DNA of 64,000 nucleotides from an uncultured Bacteroides sp. (GCA_947574505.1 CANPJW010000012.1:1-64000); one strand, 5' to 3'. Counted from the first letter of the stretch, positions 23,615-33,543 are shown. The notes: generated from the letters alone by a model not told the origin. A program made the numbers and translations.

Positions 23615-25357
23615 CTATTCATAATTCTTATTCTGGGTATATAATCCTGGAATATAGTACAGTTGGTTATAAGGTATCGGGAAGAACTCATTTTTTCCCG
23701 CTTCATAATGAGCATCCTTATAATATTGGGCATAGGTCTGTCCGTCATATACACTGTTTTGTTCGCTTGCAAAGTAAGCATTCAGCGTTTTAGAAGCAAT
23801 CCCCCAACGGCGCAAATCAAAATAACGTCCGTTTTCCATCGCCATTTCCAAGCGACGCTCCCAACGCAGACACTTACGCGCAGTTTCCTTGTCTTGGAAG
23901 TAAGACTCCGGATAAAGCTCAATCTCACACTGTTCTTTTGCATAAGAAATGTGTTTTTCAATCGAATTGGCTGCACGCTGACGAATATCATTGATAATGA
24001 CACGGGCTTTGTCCAGTTCGTCCAATTCAATCAATGCCTCAGCACGCATCAGCATCACATCCGTATAACGGAATACATAATCGTTCATTGCGAACGCCTG
24101 CCATGATCCGTTGTAAGTCTCTCCTTTCGAACGTTGGGGCACTTCTTTCAAGGAAGTATAATAGCCATACGTATTCGGCGTACGGGAGTTGTCTTTTGTC
24201 ATCACATATTCTGCTTCATATTTATATGGATAGGTAGGCATGCCGACTGTATGAAAGAGTCTGGGGTCCCATTTCTGTTCGTTCACTTCTCCGTTGACCG
24301 GATAGCTGATTTGATGATTATAGTCATCAAACATCGGCAGACCATTCTCTGTCTTGAATGCATTCACCAGATTCTGCGAAGGCTTATGAAAGTCCCATCC
24401 GCAAGTCCATATTCCCCAACACCCATTCAACATATTCGACCAGTTGGCACGTCCGAAACTTGTGTTATCATCCTTATAGTCGGAACATTGTACGGCAAAG
24501 ACCGATTCCTTGCTGTTCTTGTAATCCGGCAAAAAGATGTCGCCGAAATCTTCCAGATAATCATATTTGGAATCTTCAACGTCTTTCGTATATGTTACCA
24601 CCTTGCTCATATATTCTTTATTTATATGAGATACGCCGGTAGTCGCTTCATAACCGTCTCCCCATGCCAAGTTCAAATAACACTTTGCCAGGTAAGCCGC
24701 AGCGGCAATCTTATTTACCCGTCCGCCATTAGCCTGTTCGTCCGGCAGCACATTATAGGCAGTTTCAAAATCAGTTATTATTTTACCAAAGAGTTCCTGA
24801 TACGTAAACTGGTCATTTCTTATCTGCTCGATGGTATTGTTTGAATACGCCACTTCATCAATCCAAGGAACTTGGCGAAACACGGTCAACAATTTATAAT
24901 AGAAGTGCGCGCGTAAGAATTTAACTTCCGCAATGCGCTGCTTACATAAATCCTCACCAAGTTTGTTCACTCCGTTTCTGTCCAAAGACACTAACGCACG
25001 ATTGCAACGGGAAACGGCACAATAGAGACGATACCAAAGCTCGTCCATCTCACCCGGAGTAGTAGCCGTCAACGTAGACCAAATCTCAAAAGGATGATAG
25101 CCGGTGTCGGTCGTCCCGGAACCACCTTTCAAACAGTCGTCAGATGTTATATCACCATAAGGAAACAGATTGAACGGATAGGAAAACCAGCAGTCGCCCA
25201 ACATGGCATAAGCGGCATTCACCATCTTCTCCGGTTCGGAGAACGCTTTATCTTCATCAATCACTGCTGTGGGATTATAGTCGAGAAAGTCATTACAGTT
25301 TGTAAAGGATACACTCATCAAACAGGCAAGTGCAAATGTATATATTTTCTTTTTCAT
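23615..25357 (-). CDS. SusD-like surface glycan-binding lipoprotein (fructan PUL)
   Basis: The 580-residue protein has a lipoprotein signal (SVSFTNC, Cys21) followed by DFLDYNPTAVIDEDKAFSEPEKM, the usual start of SusD/RagB proteins. TPR-like helices fill the N-terminal half (AEVKFLRAHFYYKL), and the C-terminus has the typical RQRAANSIEKH... WERRLEMAMENGRYFDLRRWG block. SusD forms the lid of the SusC channel and binds fructan at the cell surface. It is encoded 21 bp after susC. No separate surface glycan-binding protein follows, so SusD may be the only surface binder of this locus. Confidence 0.95.
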   Translation of the reverse strand: MKKKIYTFALACLMSVSFTNCNDFLDYNPTAVIDEDKAFSEPEKMVNAAYAMLGDCWFSYPFNLFPYGDITSDDCLKGGSGTTDTGYHPFEIWSTLTATTPGEMDELWYRLYCAVSRCNRALVSLDRNGVNKLGEDLCKQRIAEVKFLRAHFYYKLLTVFRQVPWIDEVAYSNNTIEQIRNDQFTYQELFGKIITDFETAYNVLPDEQANGGRVNKIAAAAYLAKCYLNLAWGDGYEATTGVSHINKEYMSKVVTYTKDVEDSKYDYLEDFGDIFLPDYKNSKESVFAVQCSDYKDDNTSFGRANWSNMLNGCWGIWTCGWDFHKPSQNLVNAFKTENGLPMFDDYNHQISYPVNGEVNEQKWDPRLFHTVGMPTYPYKYEAEYVMTKDNSRTPNTYGYYTSLKEVPQRSKGETYNGSWQAFAMNDYVFRYTDVMLMRAEALIELDELDKARVIINDIRQRAANSIEKHISYAKEQCEIELYPESYFQDKETARKCLRWERRLEMAMENGRYFDLRRWGIASKTLNAYFASEQNSVYDGQTYAQYYKDAHYEAGKNEFFPIPYNQLYYIPGLYTQNKNYE

Positions 25358-25378
25358 TGTTTTTCTTCTTTTAGTATG

Positions 25379-28300
25379 TTAGAAACTAAGTTGCAGACCG
25401 AATGACACAGAGGTGGCCAGCGGATAAGCCCAATCCGGATTTTCAGGGTCGGCACAAGTCAGACCTTTACTTTTGACTGTTAGCAAGTTCTGTCCCGACA
25501 GATATATACGTGCATTGCTCATTTTGAATTTAGACAAGAATGAGGCAGGCAAATTATATCCCAGTTGCAAATTGCGCAACTTCAAATAAGAACCGTTTTC
25601 TACAAAATAGGTTGAAGCGCGACCTTCATCGGCAGTATTGTTAGTGGTCAGTGCGGGAATAGTGGAACCGGTGTTTGCGGTAGTCCACGCACCCAACAAA
25701 CGGTTTCCTTTGTTTGAGCCCGCATCTGTAATACTCCAGAAGTCAGTCTGAAACTTTTGGTTGTTATACACGTCCTTATCATATACCCCTTGCCAAAACA
25801 TGCTGAAATCAAATCCTTTATAATTCAATGCGATATTCAGACCATAAGAAAATGCCGGAACAGGATTGTAAATCCAAGTTTGGTCATCGGCTGTAATACC
25901 ATTCTTACCATCCAAATCTGCATATTTCAGTCCACCTACACGTGCGTTCGGTTGACCGGAAGCATCCACTTCGGCCTGATGTTGGAATATACCCTCTACC
26001 ACATAGCCTACAATAGAGCCGTATGGTTGACCGGACTGAACCAGATTCTCCGTTGTTGTGTGTGCATAAGACCCTGTGGAGGTTGCAGGAAGGTAAGTTA
26101 CTTTATTGCGGAAAAAATCTAAGTTTCCGTTTACATCAATTCCAAGCCCGCAAGCCAGAGTCTTGCGATAACCCAAAGCAACCTCCATTCCCCAGTTGCG
26201 CAATGAAGGACCATTGGCCCAAGATGCTCCACCTTCTCCCAGTGCGCCCAAGTAAGAGGGATTAATCAACATATTGTCCACATCTTTCACATATCCATCT
26301 ATTGAACCGTATAAACAGCCTTTGAGAAGTGTGAAGTCTGTACCGATATTGAACTGTTCGGCCGATTCCCATTTCAAATTAGGATTCGCAAGTTGAGTGG
26401 CACGATAACCGGAAGGGAACGTTCCCGAATATTGCAACAGTAAGTCGTAAGCGGTAGAAGTAACACGGTCTAATCCATAATCGGCTACATAAAGTCCAAA
26501 CTGGGCATTATTGTCTATTGCCTGATTACCGGTCTGTCCCCATGAAAAGCGAAGTTTCCAGTCGTCCATCCAATCTTTCCGCAACAGTTTAGACAAACGC
26601 AATCCGAGAGTCGCTGCCGGGAAAGTACCCCAACGATTATCTTTACCGAATCTGGAAGAACCGTCTCTGCGAATGGTGAAAGACGCCAAAACGAAATCGT
26701 CGAAATTATAGTCTATCTTTCCAAAGAAAGAAGCCAACCGGAACCCTACCTTTGCGCCAGCGTTTCTCATTGTACCAGTTGCCGCATTGGGCCACATATA
26801 GTCTTTATCTTCCAAAGCGTACTCTTCGGAATAAGCAGAAAAATCAATCACGGATTGCTTGGTCATTTCGGTACCTGCCAATACGGTAATATCATGTTTA
26901 TCGGCCAATCGGAAATTATAGTTGGCAGTATTCGACCATGTCCAGTTTGTTTCATTATTGTGAGAAAGCGTTGTTTTCGCTATGTCATTATTCACAATAT
27001 CAGAATGAAAAGTGTTTGTCATCGCATTGATGAATGAAGAATAATGGTCGATACCGAAGTTTGAACGAAGCACCAGTCCTTTGAGCGGTTTCAACTCTAC
27101 ATAGCCGTTACCAAACAGACGCCAGTAGTCCAGATGGTTGTCACGATTATTATATGATTCGCGCAACGGGTTCTGACGGTCGCTCATTCCACCTACAGGA
27201 CCGGCAAACGTCACACCGTCTTCCTCATAAACCGGAACAGTAGGAGCCATCTTCAACGCATTCTCCATCGGAGCGCAATCTACCTGGGTGGTATATGTCA
27301 CAGTGAAGTTCTCACCTATGGTGATATATTTGTTCACATTATAGGAGGAATTCATACGAGCGGATATATTCTCAAAATCAGTGTATTTCAAGATACCATT
27401 ATTCTTCTTATACCCCAAAGAAAACATGGTGGAATGTTTGTCATTAGCGTGTGAAAGAGACAAATCATAATTTTGCAAGAACCCGGTACGCGATATTTCG
27501 TTCAGCCAATCGGTATCCGAATATTTCATTGTTTTCTTTTGATTGATGTAACCATCGTATAAGCCGTTTACCGTATAATTTACATAACTTCCCGTTGCCG
27601 GATTCCAAACCGTAATGGGCGTGCCGCTTGCGGCTTTCAGGTTCAATCCATAATTTCCGGCATAAGCAACCGGGTCTAATCCGTCATTCAAAGCAGCCTG
27701 AGCCATAGCTGTTGCGTATTCCGAAGTGTTCGAGAGCTTCATCAACGATTGGGAAGTGTAAAACTGCGCAGCCAGATTTGCCGAGAAGTCGACCTGCATT
27801 TTATCGGCTTTCTTTCCTTTCTTCGTTGTAATGATAATAACACCGTTCGATGCACGCGAACCGTAAATAGAAGCGGATGCCGCATCCTTCAGCACTTGCA
27901 TACTTTCGATATCATTGGTATTAAGAGAGTTTAAAGCACGAGTAGTAGGCACTCCGTCAACCACATACAAGGGATCTTGTGATGAATTGAAAGAACCGAT
28001 ACCGCGAATGCGAATGGTTCCTGTACTACTGGGCGAACCGTTTGTAGTAATTGTCATACCCGGTACTTTACCTTGCAGACTTTTCATCGGATCGGCATCA
28101 GTCGAAGTTTTTAAAGATTTGGTCGAGACAACGGCAACCGATCCTGTCAAGTCTGCCTTCTTTTGGGTAGAATAGCCTGTCACTACCACTTCCTCCAACA
28201 TTTCGGAGTCTTCCTCCAAAATAACGTTTAATAAAGCTTTCGCCTCCACTTTGACTGATTTAAAACCTACATAAGAAATGGTAAGTAATGAACCTTGCTT

Positions 28301-28501
28301 TACTGTCAACGTAAAGTTACCATCAAAGTCGGTAATAGTACCGTTGGCCGAAGCGGTTGATTCAATGACGGAAGCACCGATAATCGGCAACCCATCTGTT
28401 TTGGAAGTTACGTTTCCTTTTACCATTATGTTCTGTCCGCTGAGGACTGACAAGAACATAAACAGGAAACAAACGCTGCAAAGAAGTTTTTTGTTCTTCA
28501 T
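25379..28501 (-). CDS. SusC-like TonB-dependent transporter (fructan PUL)
   Basis: About 1040 residues from ATG 28501; an in-frame ATG lies four codons upstream. Signal peptide to ~residue 23, CarboxypepD_reg-like domain (GNVTSKTDGLPIIGASV), TonB-box region (LEEVVVTGYSTQKKADLTGS), plug domain with RIRGIGSFNSSQDPLYVVDG, then a large beta-barrel ending VSFGLQLSF. It lacks an STN domain, in keeping with control by an HTCS and not by an ECF/anti-sigma pair. It imports fructan oligosaccharides across the outer membrane with TonB energy and pairs with the following SusD. Confidence 0.95.
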   Translation of the reverse strand: MKNKKLLCSVCFLFMFLSVLSGQNIMVKGNVTSKTDGLPIIGASVIESTASANGTITDFDGNFTLTVKQGSLLTISYVGFKSVKVEAKALLNVILEEDSEMLEEVVVTGYSTQKKADLTGSVAVVSTKSLKTSTDADPMKSLQGKVPGMTITTNGSPSSTGTIRIRGIGSFNSSQDPLYVVDGVPTTRALNSLNTNDIESMQVLKDAASASIYGSRASNGVIIITTKKGKKADKMQVDFSANLAAQFYTSQSLMKLSNTSEYATAMAQAALNDGLDPVAYAGNYGLNLKAASGTPITVWNPATGSYVNYTVNGLYDGYINQKKTMKYSDTDWLNEISRTGFLQNYDLSLSHANDKHSTMFSLGYKKNNGILKYTDFENISARMNSSYNVNKYITIGENFTVTYTTQVDCAPMENALKMAPTVPVYEEDGVTFAGPVGGMSDRQNPLRESYNNRDNHLDYWRLFGNGYVELKPLKGLVLRSNFGIDHYSSFINAMTNTFHSDIVNNDIAKTTLSHNNETNWTWSNTANYNFRLADKHDITVLAGTEMTKQSVIDFSAYSEEYALEDKDYMWPNAATGTMRNAGAKVGFRLASFFGKIDYNFDDFVLASFTIRRDGSSRFGKDNRWGTFPAATLGLRLSKLLRKDWMDDWKLRFSWGQTGNQAIDNNAQFGLYVADYGLDRVTSTAYDLLLQYSGTFPSGYRATQLANPNLKWESAEQFNIGTDFTLLKGCLYGSIDGYVKDVDNMLINPSYLGALGEGGASWANGPSLRNWGMEVALGYRKTLACGLGIDVNGNLDFFRNKVTYLPATSTGSYAHTTTENLVQSGQPYGSIVGYVVEGIFQHQAEVDASGQPNARVGGLKYADLDGKNGITADDQTWIYNPVPAFSYGLNIALNYKGFDFSMFWQGVYDKDVYNNQKFQTDFWSITDAGSNKGNRLLGAWTTANTGSTIPALTTNNTADEGRASTYFVENGSYLKLRNLQLGYNLPASFLSKFKMSNARIYLSGQNLLTVKSKGLTCADPENPDWAYPLATSVSFGLQLSF

Positions 28502-28564
28502 AATACTGAGCATTAGTTTAATGATATTAATTTTAAAGTACGAATTTTCTTTTTATCGATGGTG

Positions 28565-28614
28565 CAAATTTCGGTTGATTTATATCAAACAGCTAAAAAA
28601 AATGTTTCAAAGGC
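28565..28614 (-). promoter_or_regulatory. HTCS-type operator and promoter of susC
   Basis: On the minus strand: GCCTTTGA (28614-28607), 13-14 nt, GCTGTTTGA (28593-28585), 12 nt, then GAAATTTG (28572-28565), one mismatch from TAnnTTTG. The half-sites are 22 bp apart and the distance to the -7 box is the same as before GH32. The leader to ATG 28501 would be about 57 nt. The rest of the 28514-28881 gap holds no gene. Confidence 0.6.
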
Positions 28615-28831
28615 TATAATATTTGTTGCATAGAACGCTATTTTATAGGGTTTTATACATTATTATCCGAGATAGAAGAATTATAGAGTATCTATTCTGC
28701 AGTAAGTATGGAAAATATTACCTTTGTAGGTGATAAGAACTTAAAAAATGGAAAGATGAGATTAAATGTATCGAAGATTACATCTAATCAATTAAATATG
28801 TTTAGATAGATTCTCAAGTATAAAACAGAAT

Positions 28832-28870
28832 CAAACTGTGTCAGCAGGCTCCTGACACAGTTTGTTTTTC
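28832..28870. terminator. Hairpin terminator between SNF2 gene and fructan PUL
   Basis: A perfect 13-bp stem (28832-28844 with 28852-28864) is followed on the plus strand by TTTTTC. It lies just past the stop of the minus-strand SNF2 gene (28882) and probably ends that transcript; the T tract is better on the plus side. Confidence 0.7.
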
Positions 28871-28881
28871 TTTCTTAAGAC

Positions 28882-31371
28882 TTATTTCCCCGCACCTGTC
28901 AGCAACTTCCAAAACAGATTCAGAATACCCGCCACACTCTCTTTATCAGGCACAGGAATCCGGAGCGTGGTCTGTCCGGTCTCCTTATCTTCTTCGACTA
29001 TAGAATCCACCAATTTCTGAGTAGCCTCCGGCGAGCTGAGCGTACGAGCCAAACCGCTAAGGAAAGAAAGTCCTTGCTGAACCAATCGTTCCGGATGCTC
29101 TTCGGCGTCACTGACAGATGAATCCGAAGCCTCTTCCATCTGTTCCGATATGACCGACGGCCTTACTTGCTCAATGGCTTCCTCTTCCGGCGATTCTACC
29201 AATTCTTTTACTACCTTTTCATCATCAGCCACTTGATTGATATTCTCCTCCTTATCATCCCAATCAATGTTACTGCCGTCCGCACGGTTATCATCCGCTA
29301 TCTCAGAAGAAGCATCAGCCACCACTTTGATAGAATCCATAATCTTATCAAACTTACTGTCTTCCAAGAATATGGTATCTTCCCCATTATCCAGAATACC
29401 TTCGAACAAAGAAGTCTTAAAATTCAATGTCGACAACATCCTTTCTTCAATAGTCTGGCTGGCAACAAGATTAATCACTTGGATATTTCTCTTCTGCCCA
29501 ATTCGGTAAATACGGGCTATGCGTTGTTCGAGAACCGCCGGATTCCAAGGCAAATCAAGATTAATCAATATCGAAGCCACCTGAAGATTCAGTCCGGTAC
29601 TTCCCGCATCTGTCGACAGGAATACACGGCTCTCCGGCAGTTCGGTAAAGCTCTCCACCAAATTCTTTCTGGCTTCGGAAGGCACTCCACCGTGAAGATA
29701 TTCATAACGGACACCTAATTCATCGAGTTCTTTCGCAATAAGCCGCGTCATCCTCTCCCATTGGCTGAAAATCACAACTTTCTCGTCTCCGCTCTCAAAA
29801 ACATTCTTCAGAATATTCATCGTTTCTTCTACTTTCGTATCATAACGACTTTTCTGGTCGAGAATGTAAGTACTGTCACATATCATTCTCATCTGGCTGA
29901 GCATCATCAACAAACGCTTACGGTCTTTTTCACTCAGGAAACGCGTCCTTGTCCATTTATACACCAACTGGGCTACCATGTTCTGATACTCATCATGCAT
30001 ATCCCGTTGTTGCTCGGTCATGGGGACAAACAGAACTTTATCCATGCGCCCCGGCAACTGAAGAGCCACGTCTTTTTTCCGGCGCCGGATAAGCACATTC
30101 TTCATCCGTTCGCCAATGGCATTCAAATTCTTATAGCTGACCACCTTACCGGTATCCGACTTGATCACCGTTTCATCGATAAACTGATAATAAGGCCCCA
30201 GACAGAACTGGTCAACAAACTGCATGATTGAATAAAGCTCTTCCAGCTTATTCTCGAGCGGAGTACCCGAAAGAATTACTGCATATTCCGATTCGATATG
30301 ACGGGCATTTCTTGATATCTGCGTGTTCCAGTTCTTCAGGCGTTGCACTTCATCCATGATGAGGAAATCGGTATGCAAAGATTTGAGAATCTTTATATCA
30401 TTACAAATGCTGTTGTAAGAAACTATTTTATAAGTTTCTTCCGCTTCGTAGAGTTTCTTTCTCACCAGATGATTGCCCTCTACAACAATTGCTTTGGAGT
30501 CCGTGAAACGTTCTATTTCTTTTTTCCATTGATATTTCAATGATGTAGGACATACAATGAGAACCGAAGATATGAAATGGTGAGCTTTCATCAGTTCTGC
30601 CGTTCCAATGGCCTGGATTGTTTTTCCCAAGCCCATTTCATCAGCGATAACAGACTTTCCTGCACGAAAGGCAAAACGTATACCTTCCTTTTGATAAGGA
30701 TAAAGTTTGGTTTTCAACAACTTATCCAAGGCTGTATCGGAAGCATACTCAGGTAAAAGTTGTACGCGTCTCCGCTGGTCACGTTGCTCAAGAATAAACC
30801 CCAAAGCATCCGGATACCAGCGAAATGTATTATTCAACCGCACGGCATCACGAAAAAATTCGGTAACCGAATCCAACGCTTCAGGGCGCATTACTCCATC
30901 GGGAGTAAAATAAGGAGCTGCCAGGCGACGAAACTCTTCTTGATTGTCTGTCCCTATCCGCAGACATACTTTTCTTTCTCCCTGATAAGACAAATAAACG
31001 GATGTATAAGGCGGAATGTCCCGGCATACTTTGCGATGATTGTCTTCAATCCAGAGTTTCACAGCTTCCAGATGTTTACAGCTACCTAATTGGCTTGTCT
31101 TGAAATCCATGCATGAGCAGTAGTTCCACGGACTATCTTGCCCTCTGTATACTACCCTATATTCGTTACGGGTTACGGAATTGACCACGTTATAATAGCC
31201 GGGGTACTCCTTCCTGTTATGTTCGGAAATGGCAAACTTCTCTTTCATTGCCGCCTGCCTGCGCAAAGCAATCTGCCATTCCTGCAAAGTCATATTGTCC
31301 GGTCGATAATGATAGGATACCTTATTTATTGATTCTTTCGCACTTTTAGCGGTCTTATTTTTCTTTGCCAT
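28882..31371 (-). CDS. SNF2-family helicase-like ATPase with SWIM zinc finger
   Basis: 829 residues. An N-terminal SWIM zinc finger (CSC...CKH, Cys85, Cys87, Cys98, His100) precedes the SNF2 ATPase: Walker A DEMGLGKT (~244-251), a Walker B box DEVQ in place of DEAH (~340-343), and helicase C-terminal motifs STDAGSTGLNLQVA and QRIARIYRIGQ. The C-terminal ~170 residues are acidic and poorly conserved. Such proteins translocate on double-stranded DNA and remodel protein-DNA or RNA polymerase complexes; the role in Bacteroides is not established. Single gene, divergent from the WYL regulator. Confidence 0.92.
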   Translation of the reverse strand: MAKKNKTAKSAKESINKVSYHYRPDNMTLQEWQIALRRQAAMKEKFAISEHNRKEYPGYYNVVNSVTRNEYRVVYRGQDSPWNYCSCMDFKTSQLGSCKHLEAVKLWIEDNHRKVCRDIPPYTSVYLSYQGERKVCLRIGTDNQEEFRRLAAPYFTPDGVMRPEALDSVTEFFRDAVRLNNTFRWYPDALGFILEQRDQRRRVQLLPEYASDTALDKLLKTKLYPYQKEGIRFAFRAGKSVIADEMGLGKTIQAIGTAELMKAHHFISSVLIVCPTSLKYQWKKEIERFTDSKAIVVEGNHLVRKKLYEAEETYKIVSYNSICNDIKILKSLHTDFLIMDEVQRLKNWNTQISRNARHIESEYAVILSGTPLENKLEELYSIMQFVDQFCLGPYYQFIDETVIKSDTGKVVSYKNLNAIGERMKNVLIRRRKKDVALQLPGRMDKVLFVPMTEQQRDMHDEYQNMVAQLVYKWTRTRFLSEKDRKRLLMMLSQMRMICDSTYILDQKSRYDTKVEETMNILKNVFESGDEKVVIFSQWERMTRLIAKELDELGVRYEYLHGGVPSEARKNLVESFTELPESRVFLSTDAGSTGLNLQVASILINLDLPWNPAVLEQRIARIYRIGQKRNIQVINLVASQTIEERMLSTLNFKTSLFEGILDNGEDTIFLEDSKFDKIMDSIKVVADASSEIADDNRADGSNIDWDDKEENINQVADDEKVVKELVESPEEEAIEQVRPSVISEQMEEASDSSVSDAEEHPERLVQQGLSFLSGLARTLSSPEATQKLVDSIVEEDKETGQTTLRIPVPDKESVAGILNLFWKLLTGAGK

Positions 31372-31397
31372 ATCGTACTAAGTTTTATATTGTCCGC

Positions 31398-31405
31398 CAA
31401 AATTA
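31398..31405 (-). promoter_or_regulatory. -7 element of the SNF2 gene
   Basis: Reads TAATTTTG on the minus strand, a perfect TAnnTTTG, 27-34 bp before the ATG. No clear TTG partner. Confidence 0.5.
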
Positions 31406-31454
31406 CAAAAAAAGAAGAATAAAACGGACATTACACATATGTATTTTGTATCGG

Positions 31455-31486
31455 TTTGTTTTCCTGAATTTATTTTTCTACTTTTG
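31455..31486 (+). promoter_or_regulatory. Bacteroides promoter of the WYL regulator gene
   Basis: TTTG (31455-31458), 20 nt, then TACTTTTG (31479-31486). Transcription should start near 31493. That excludes the in-frame ATG at 31439 and supports the start at 31511. Confidence 0.65.
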
Positions 31487-31510
31487 AAGCCAATCTTTAT
31501 TCTTCTGCTT

Positions 31511-32536
31511 ATGCCGGCCAATAGAAATGCCTTGATACGTTATAAAACAATTGACAACTGTCTGCGTAATCCTTACCGACGCTGGACGTTGGAAGATTTG
31601 ATGGACGCCTGTTCGGATGCCCTTTACGAATATGAAGGCATCGACAAAGGAATAAGCAAACGTACCGTGCAGATGGATATACAGATGATGCGCAGCGAGA
31701 AGCTGGGTTATAACGCTCCGATTGTGGTGTACGAAAATAAATACTATAAATACGAAGACCCGGAATACAGCATTACACAAACTCCGCTGAACGAACAAGA
31801 CCTGAAAACGATGTCGGAAGCCGTGGAAGTGTTGAGGCAGTTTAAAGGTTTCTCCCATTTCAAAGAAATGAGCGATATTATCAACCGCCTGGAAGACCAT
31901 GTCGCTTCTGCCCGAATGAAAACCACTCCTGTCATTGACTTTGAAAAGAATGAATCATTGAAAGGACTGGATTATCTGGATACGATCTATCACGCCATTG
32001 TGAACGAGCATCCCATACGGCTGAAATACCGTTCGTTCAAAGCGCGCTCGGCCAACAGCTTTATTTTTTATCCTTATCTATTAAAAGAATATCGCAACCG
32101 GTGGTTCGTTTATGGAGTAAGGAAAAGCGGACGTATATTGCAAAATTTGGCTTTGGACAGAATACAATCACTGGAAGTTCTGCCACAGGAACATTACATA
32201 AGAAATACATTCTTCGATCCGAACACATTCTTTGACGACCTTGTCGGAGTAACCAAGAACTCAGGAAGCAAAGCGGAAAAAGTAGGTTTCAAAGTAAAGG
32301 CTGACGAAGCGCCTTACATCATAACCAAACCAATACACCGCAGTCAGCAATTGATAGAAAGATTAACCGACGGAAGTGTCATACTAGAAATTGAAGTAGT
32401 CGTCAACCACGAACTGGAACGGGTATTCTTCGGATATGCCGACGGAATACAAATTCTGTATCCGCAGACATTGATAGAATTGATGGGCAAGAAACTAAAA
32501 AGGGCTGCCGAACAATATACAACAAACTCAGAGTAA
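31511..32536 (+). CDS. WYL-domain transcriptional regulator
   Basis: 341 residues from ATG 31511 (MPANRNALIRYKTIDNCLRN). The N-terminal part is a winged helix-turn-helix (RWTLEDLMDACSDAL, ISKRTVQMDIQMMRS). The C-terminal half holds the WYL sensor domain (HPIRLKYRSFKARSANSFIFYPYLLKEYRNRWFVYG) and a WCX-type end (VVNHELERVFFGYADGIQILYP). WYL proteins are often ligand- or nucleic-acid-responsive regulators, sometimes tied to DNA stress or defence. No defence genes are adjacent; the divergent SNF2 gene is the natural candidate target. Confidence 0.88.
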   Translation: MPANRNALIRYKTIDNCLRNPYRRWTLEDLMDACSDALYEYEGIDKGISKRTVQMDIQMMRSEKLGYNAPIVVYENKYYKYEDPEYSITQTPLNEQDLKTMSEAVEVLRQFKGFSHFKEMSDIINRLEDHVASARMKTTPVIDFEKNESLKGLDYLDTIYHAIVNEHPIRLKYRSFKARSANSFIFYPYLLKEYRNRWFVYGVRKSGRILQNLALDRIQSLEVLPQEHYIRNTFFDPNTFFDDLVGVTKNSGSKAEKVGFKVKADEAPYIITKPIHRSQQLIERLTDGSVILEIEVVVNHELERVFFGYADGIQILYPQTLIELMGKKLKRAAEQYTTNSE

Positions 32537-32584
32537 AAAACAACTGTCCTATCCGCCATTCAATAAAAGAAGAATGAAGGCCGT

Positions 32585-33430
32585 TTATTCCTCAAATAAA
32601 ACTCTTGCACACTCATATCCTTCTTGATAAAACTCCGTCAGCTTCCGCACATCTCTCTCGATGCGGTCTACGGCAACAGGTTTCAACGGACGGATAACGA
32701 TAATCTTTCCCTCGTCTTCCATACGCTCCACCATTTCCAACTGTTCATTATACACGGCACAACGACGCCCCAGCGCTTCGCGCAAATTCGGATATTTACG
32801 GTATATGAATGACGGAACGCGAATATCTTTCGAGTCTTTCCGATAACCACGATTACGGGTGAGCACAACGACATTGCGAGTGTAACCGTCGGAAATGGCA
32901 CGCTGCAAAGGAATAGAGTCTACGATTCCCCCATCAAGCATCGGAATACCGTCCACATAAGCGATGGGACAAACAATAGGCAGGCTGCTGGAAGCACGGA
33001 CAATGTCAATCACCCGGTTCTTGTCTTTTTTCTCTTCAAAGTAGTTGGCTTCTCCCGTCAGGCAATTCGTCGTCACCATAACGAAACGTTCGGGCGAAGC
33101 AAAATACGTCTCATAATCATACGGAAGGATGTGTTCGGGAAACTCATTGAACAGCAAATCGAAGTCGAGGATATTCCGTTTCTTGAGCAAGTACTTCAGA
33201 CCGATATAATTGTATTTTTCCAGCAGGTCAATGTTGCTGTATTTGGCACGTCCCCGTTGACGGGAAGCATAGGACAGTCCATTGCACGCTCCGGCAGACA
33301 CCCCTATCGCATAAGGAAAACGAATATCATGATCCATGAAATAATCGAGCACCCCGCAAGTGAACACTCCGCGCATTCCCCCGCCTTCCAACACCAAGCC
33401 GGTAAATTCATCTATTTCCAAATTCTTCAT
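32585..33430 (-). CDS. Patatin-like phospholipase
   Basis: The 281-residue protein has the complete patatin catalytic set: glycine-rich oxyanion motif LEGGGMRG (~14-21), nucleophile elbow GVSAG (Ser45) and the dyad Asp in MLDGGIVDS (Asp166). No signal peptide is seen, so it is probably cytoplasmic. It is close to the bacterial YjjU/RssA-like group. It would hydrolyse acyl esters of phospholipids or related lipids. It is convergent with the WYL gene and is otherwise alone. Confidence 0.9.
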   Translation of the reverse strand: MKNLEIDEFTGLVLEGGGMRGVFTCGVLDYFMDHDIRFPYAIGVSAGACNGLSYASRQRGRAKYSNIDLLEKYNYIGLKYLLKKRNILDFDLLFNEFPEHILPYDYETYFASPERFVMVTTNCLTGEANYFEEKKDKNRVIDIVRASSSLPIVCPIAYVDGIPMLDGGIVDSIPLQRAISDGYTRNVVVLTRNRGYRKDSKDIRVPSFIYRKYPNLREALGRRCAVYNEQLEMVERMEDEGKIIVIRPLKPVAVDRIERDVRKLTEFYQEGYECARVLFEE

Positions 33431-33535
33431 TTTTTATCTCCCCCTATTTTTATTTACCACTCTCTCTACATACTCCGTCTAATTACTGTTGGTTGCATAT
33501 TTATTATAAAAACAAACAAAAAACAGATTACCCGA

Positions 33536-33543
33536 CAAAAATA
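33536..33543 (-). promoter_or_regulatory. -7 element probably serving the patatin gene
   Basis: Reads TATTTTTG on the minus strand, a match to TAnnTTTG about 105 bp upstream of the patatin ATG. The remainder of 33431-33774 shows no gene. Confidence 0.35.

Noticed and set aside
31439..31510. Upstream start of the WYL regulator
   Set aside because: A complete promoter (31455-31486) lies inside this extension, so it cannot be translated from that transcript.
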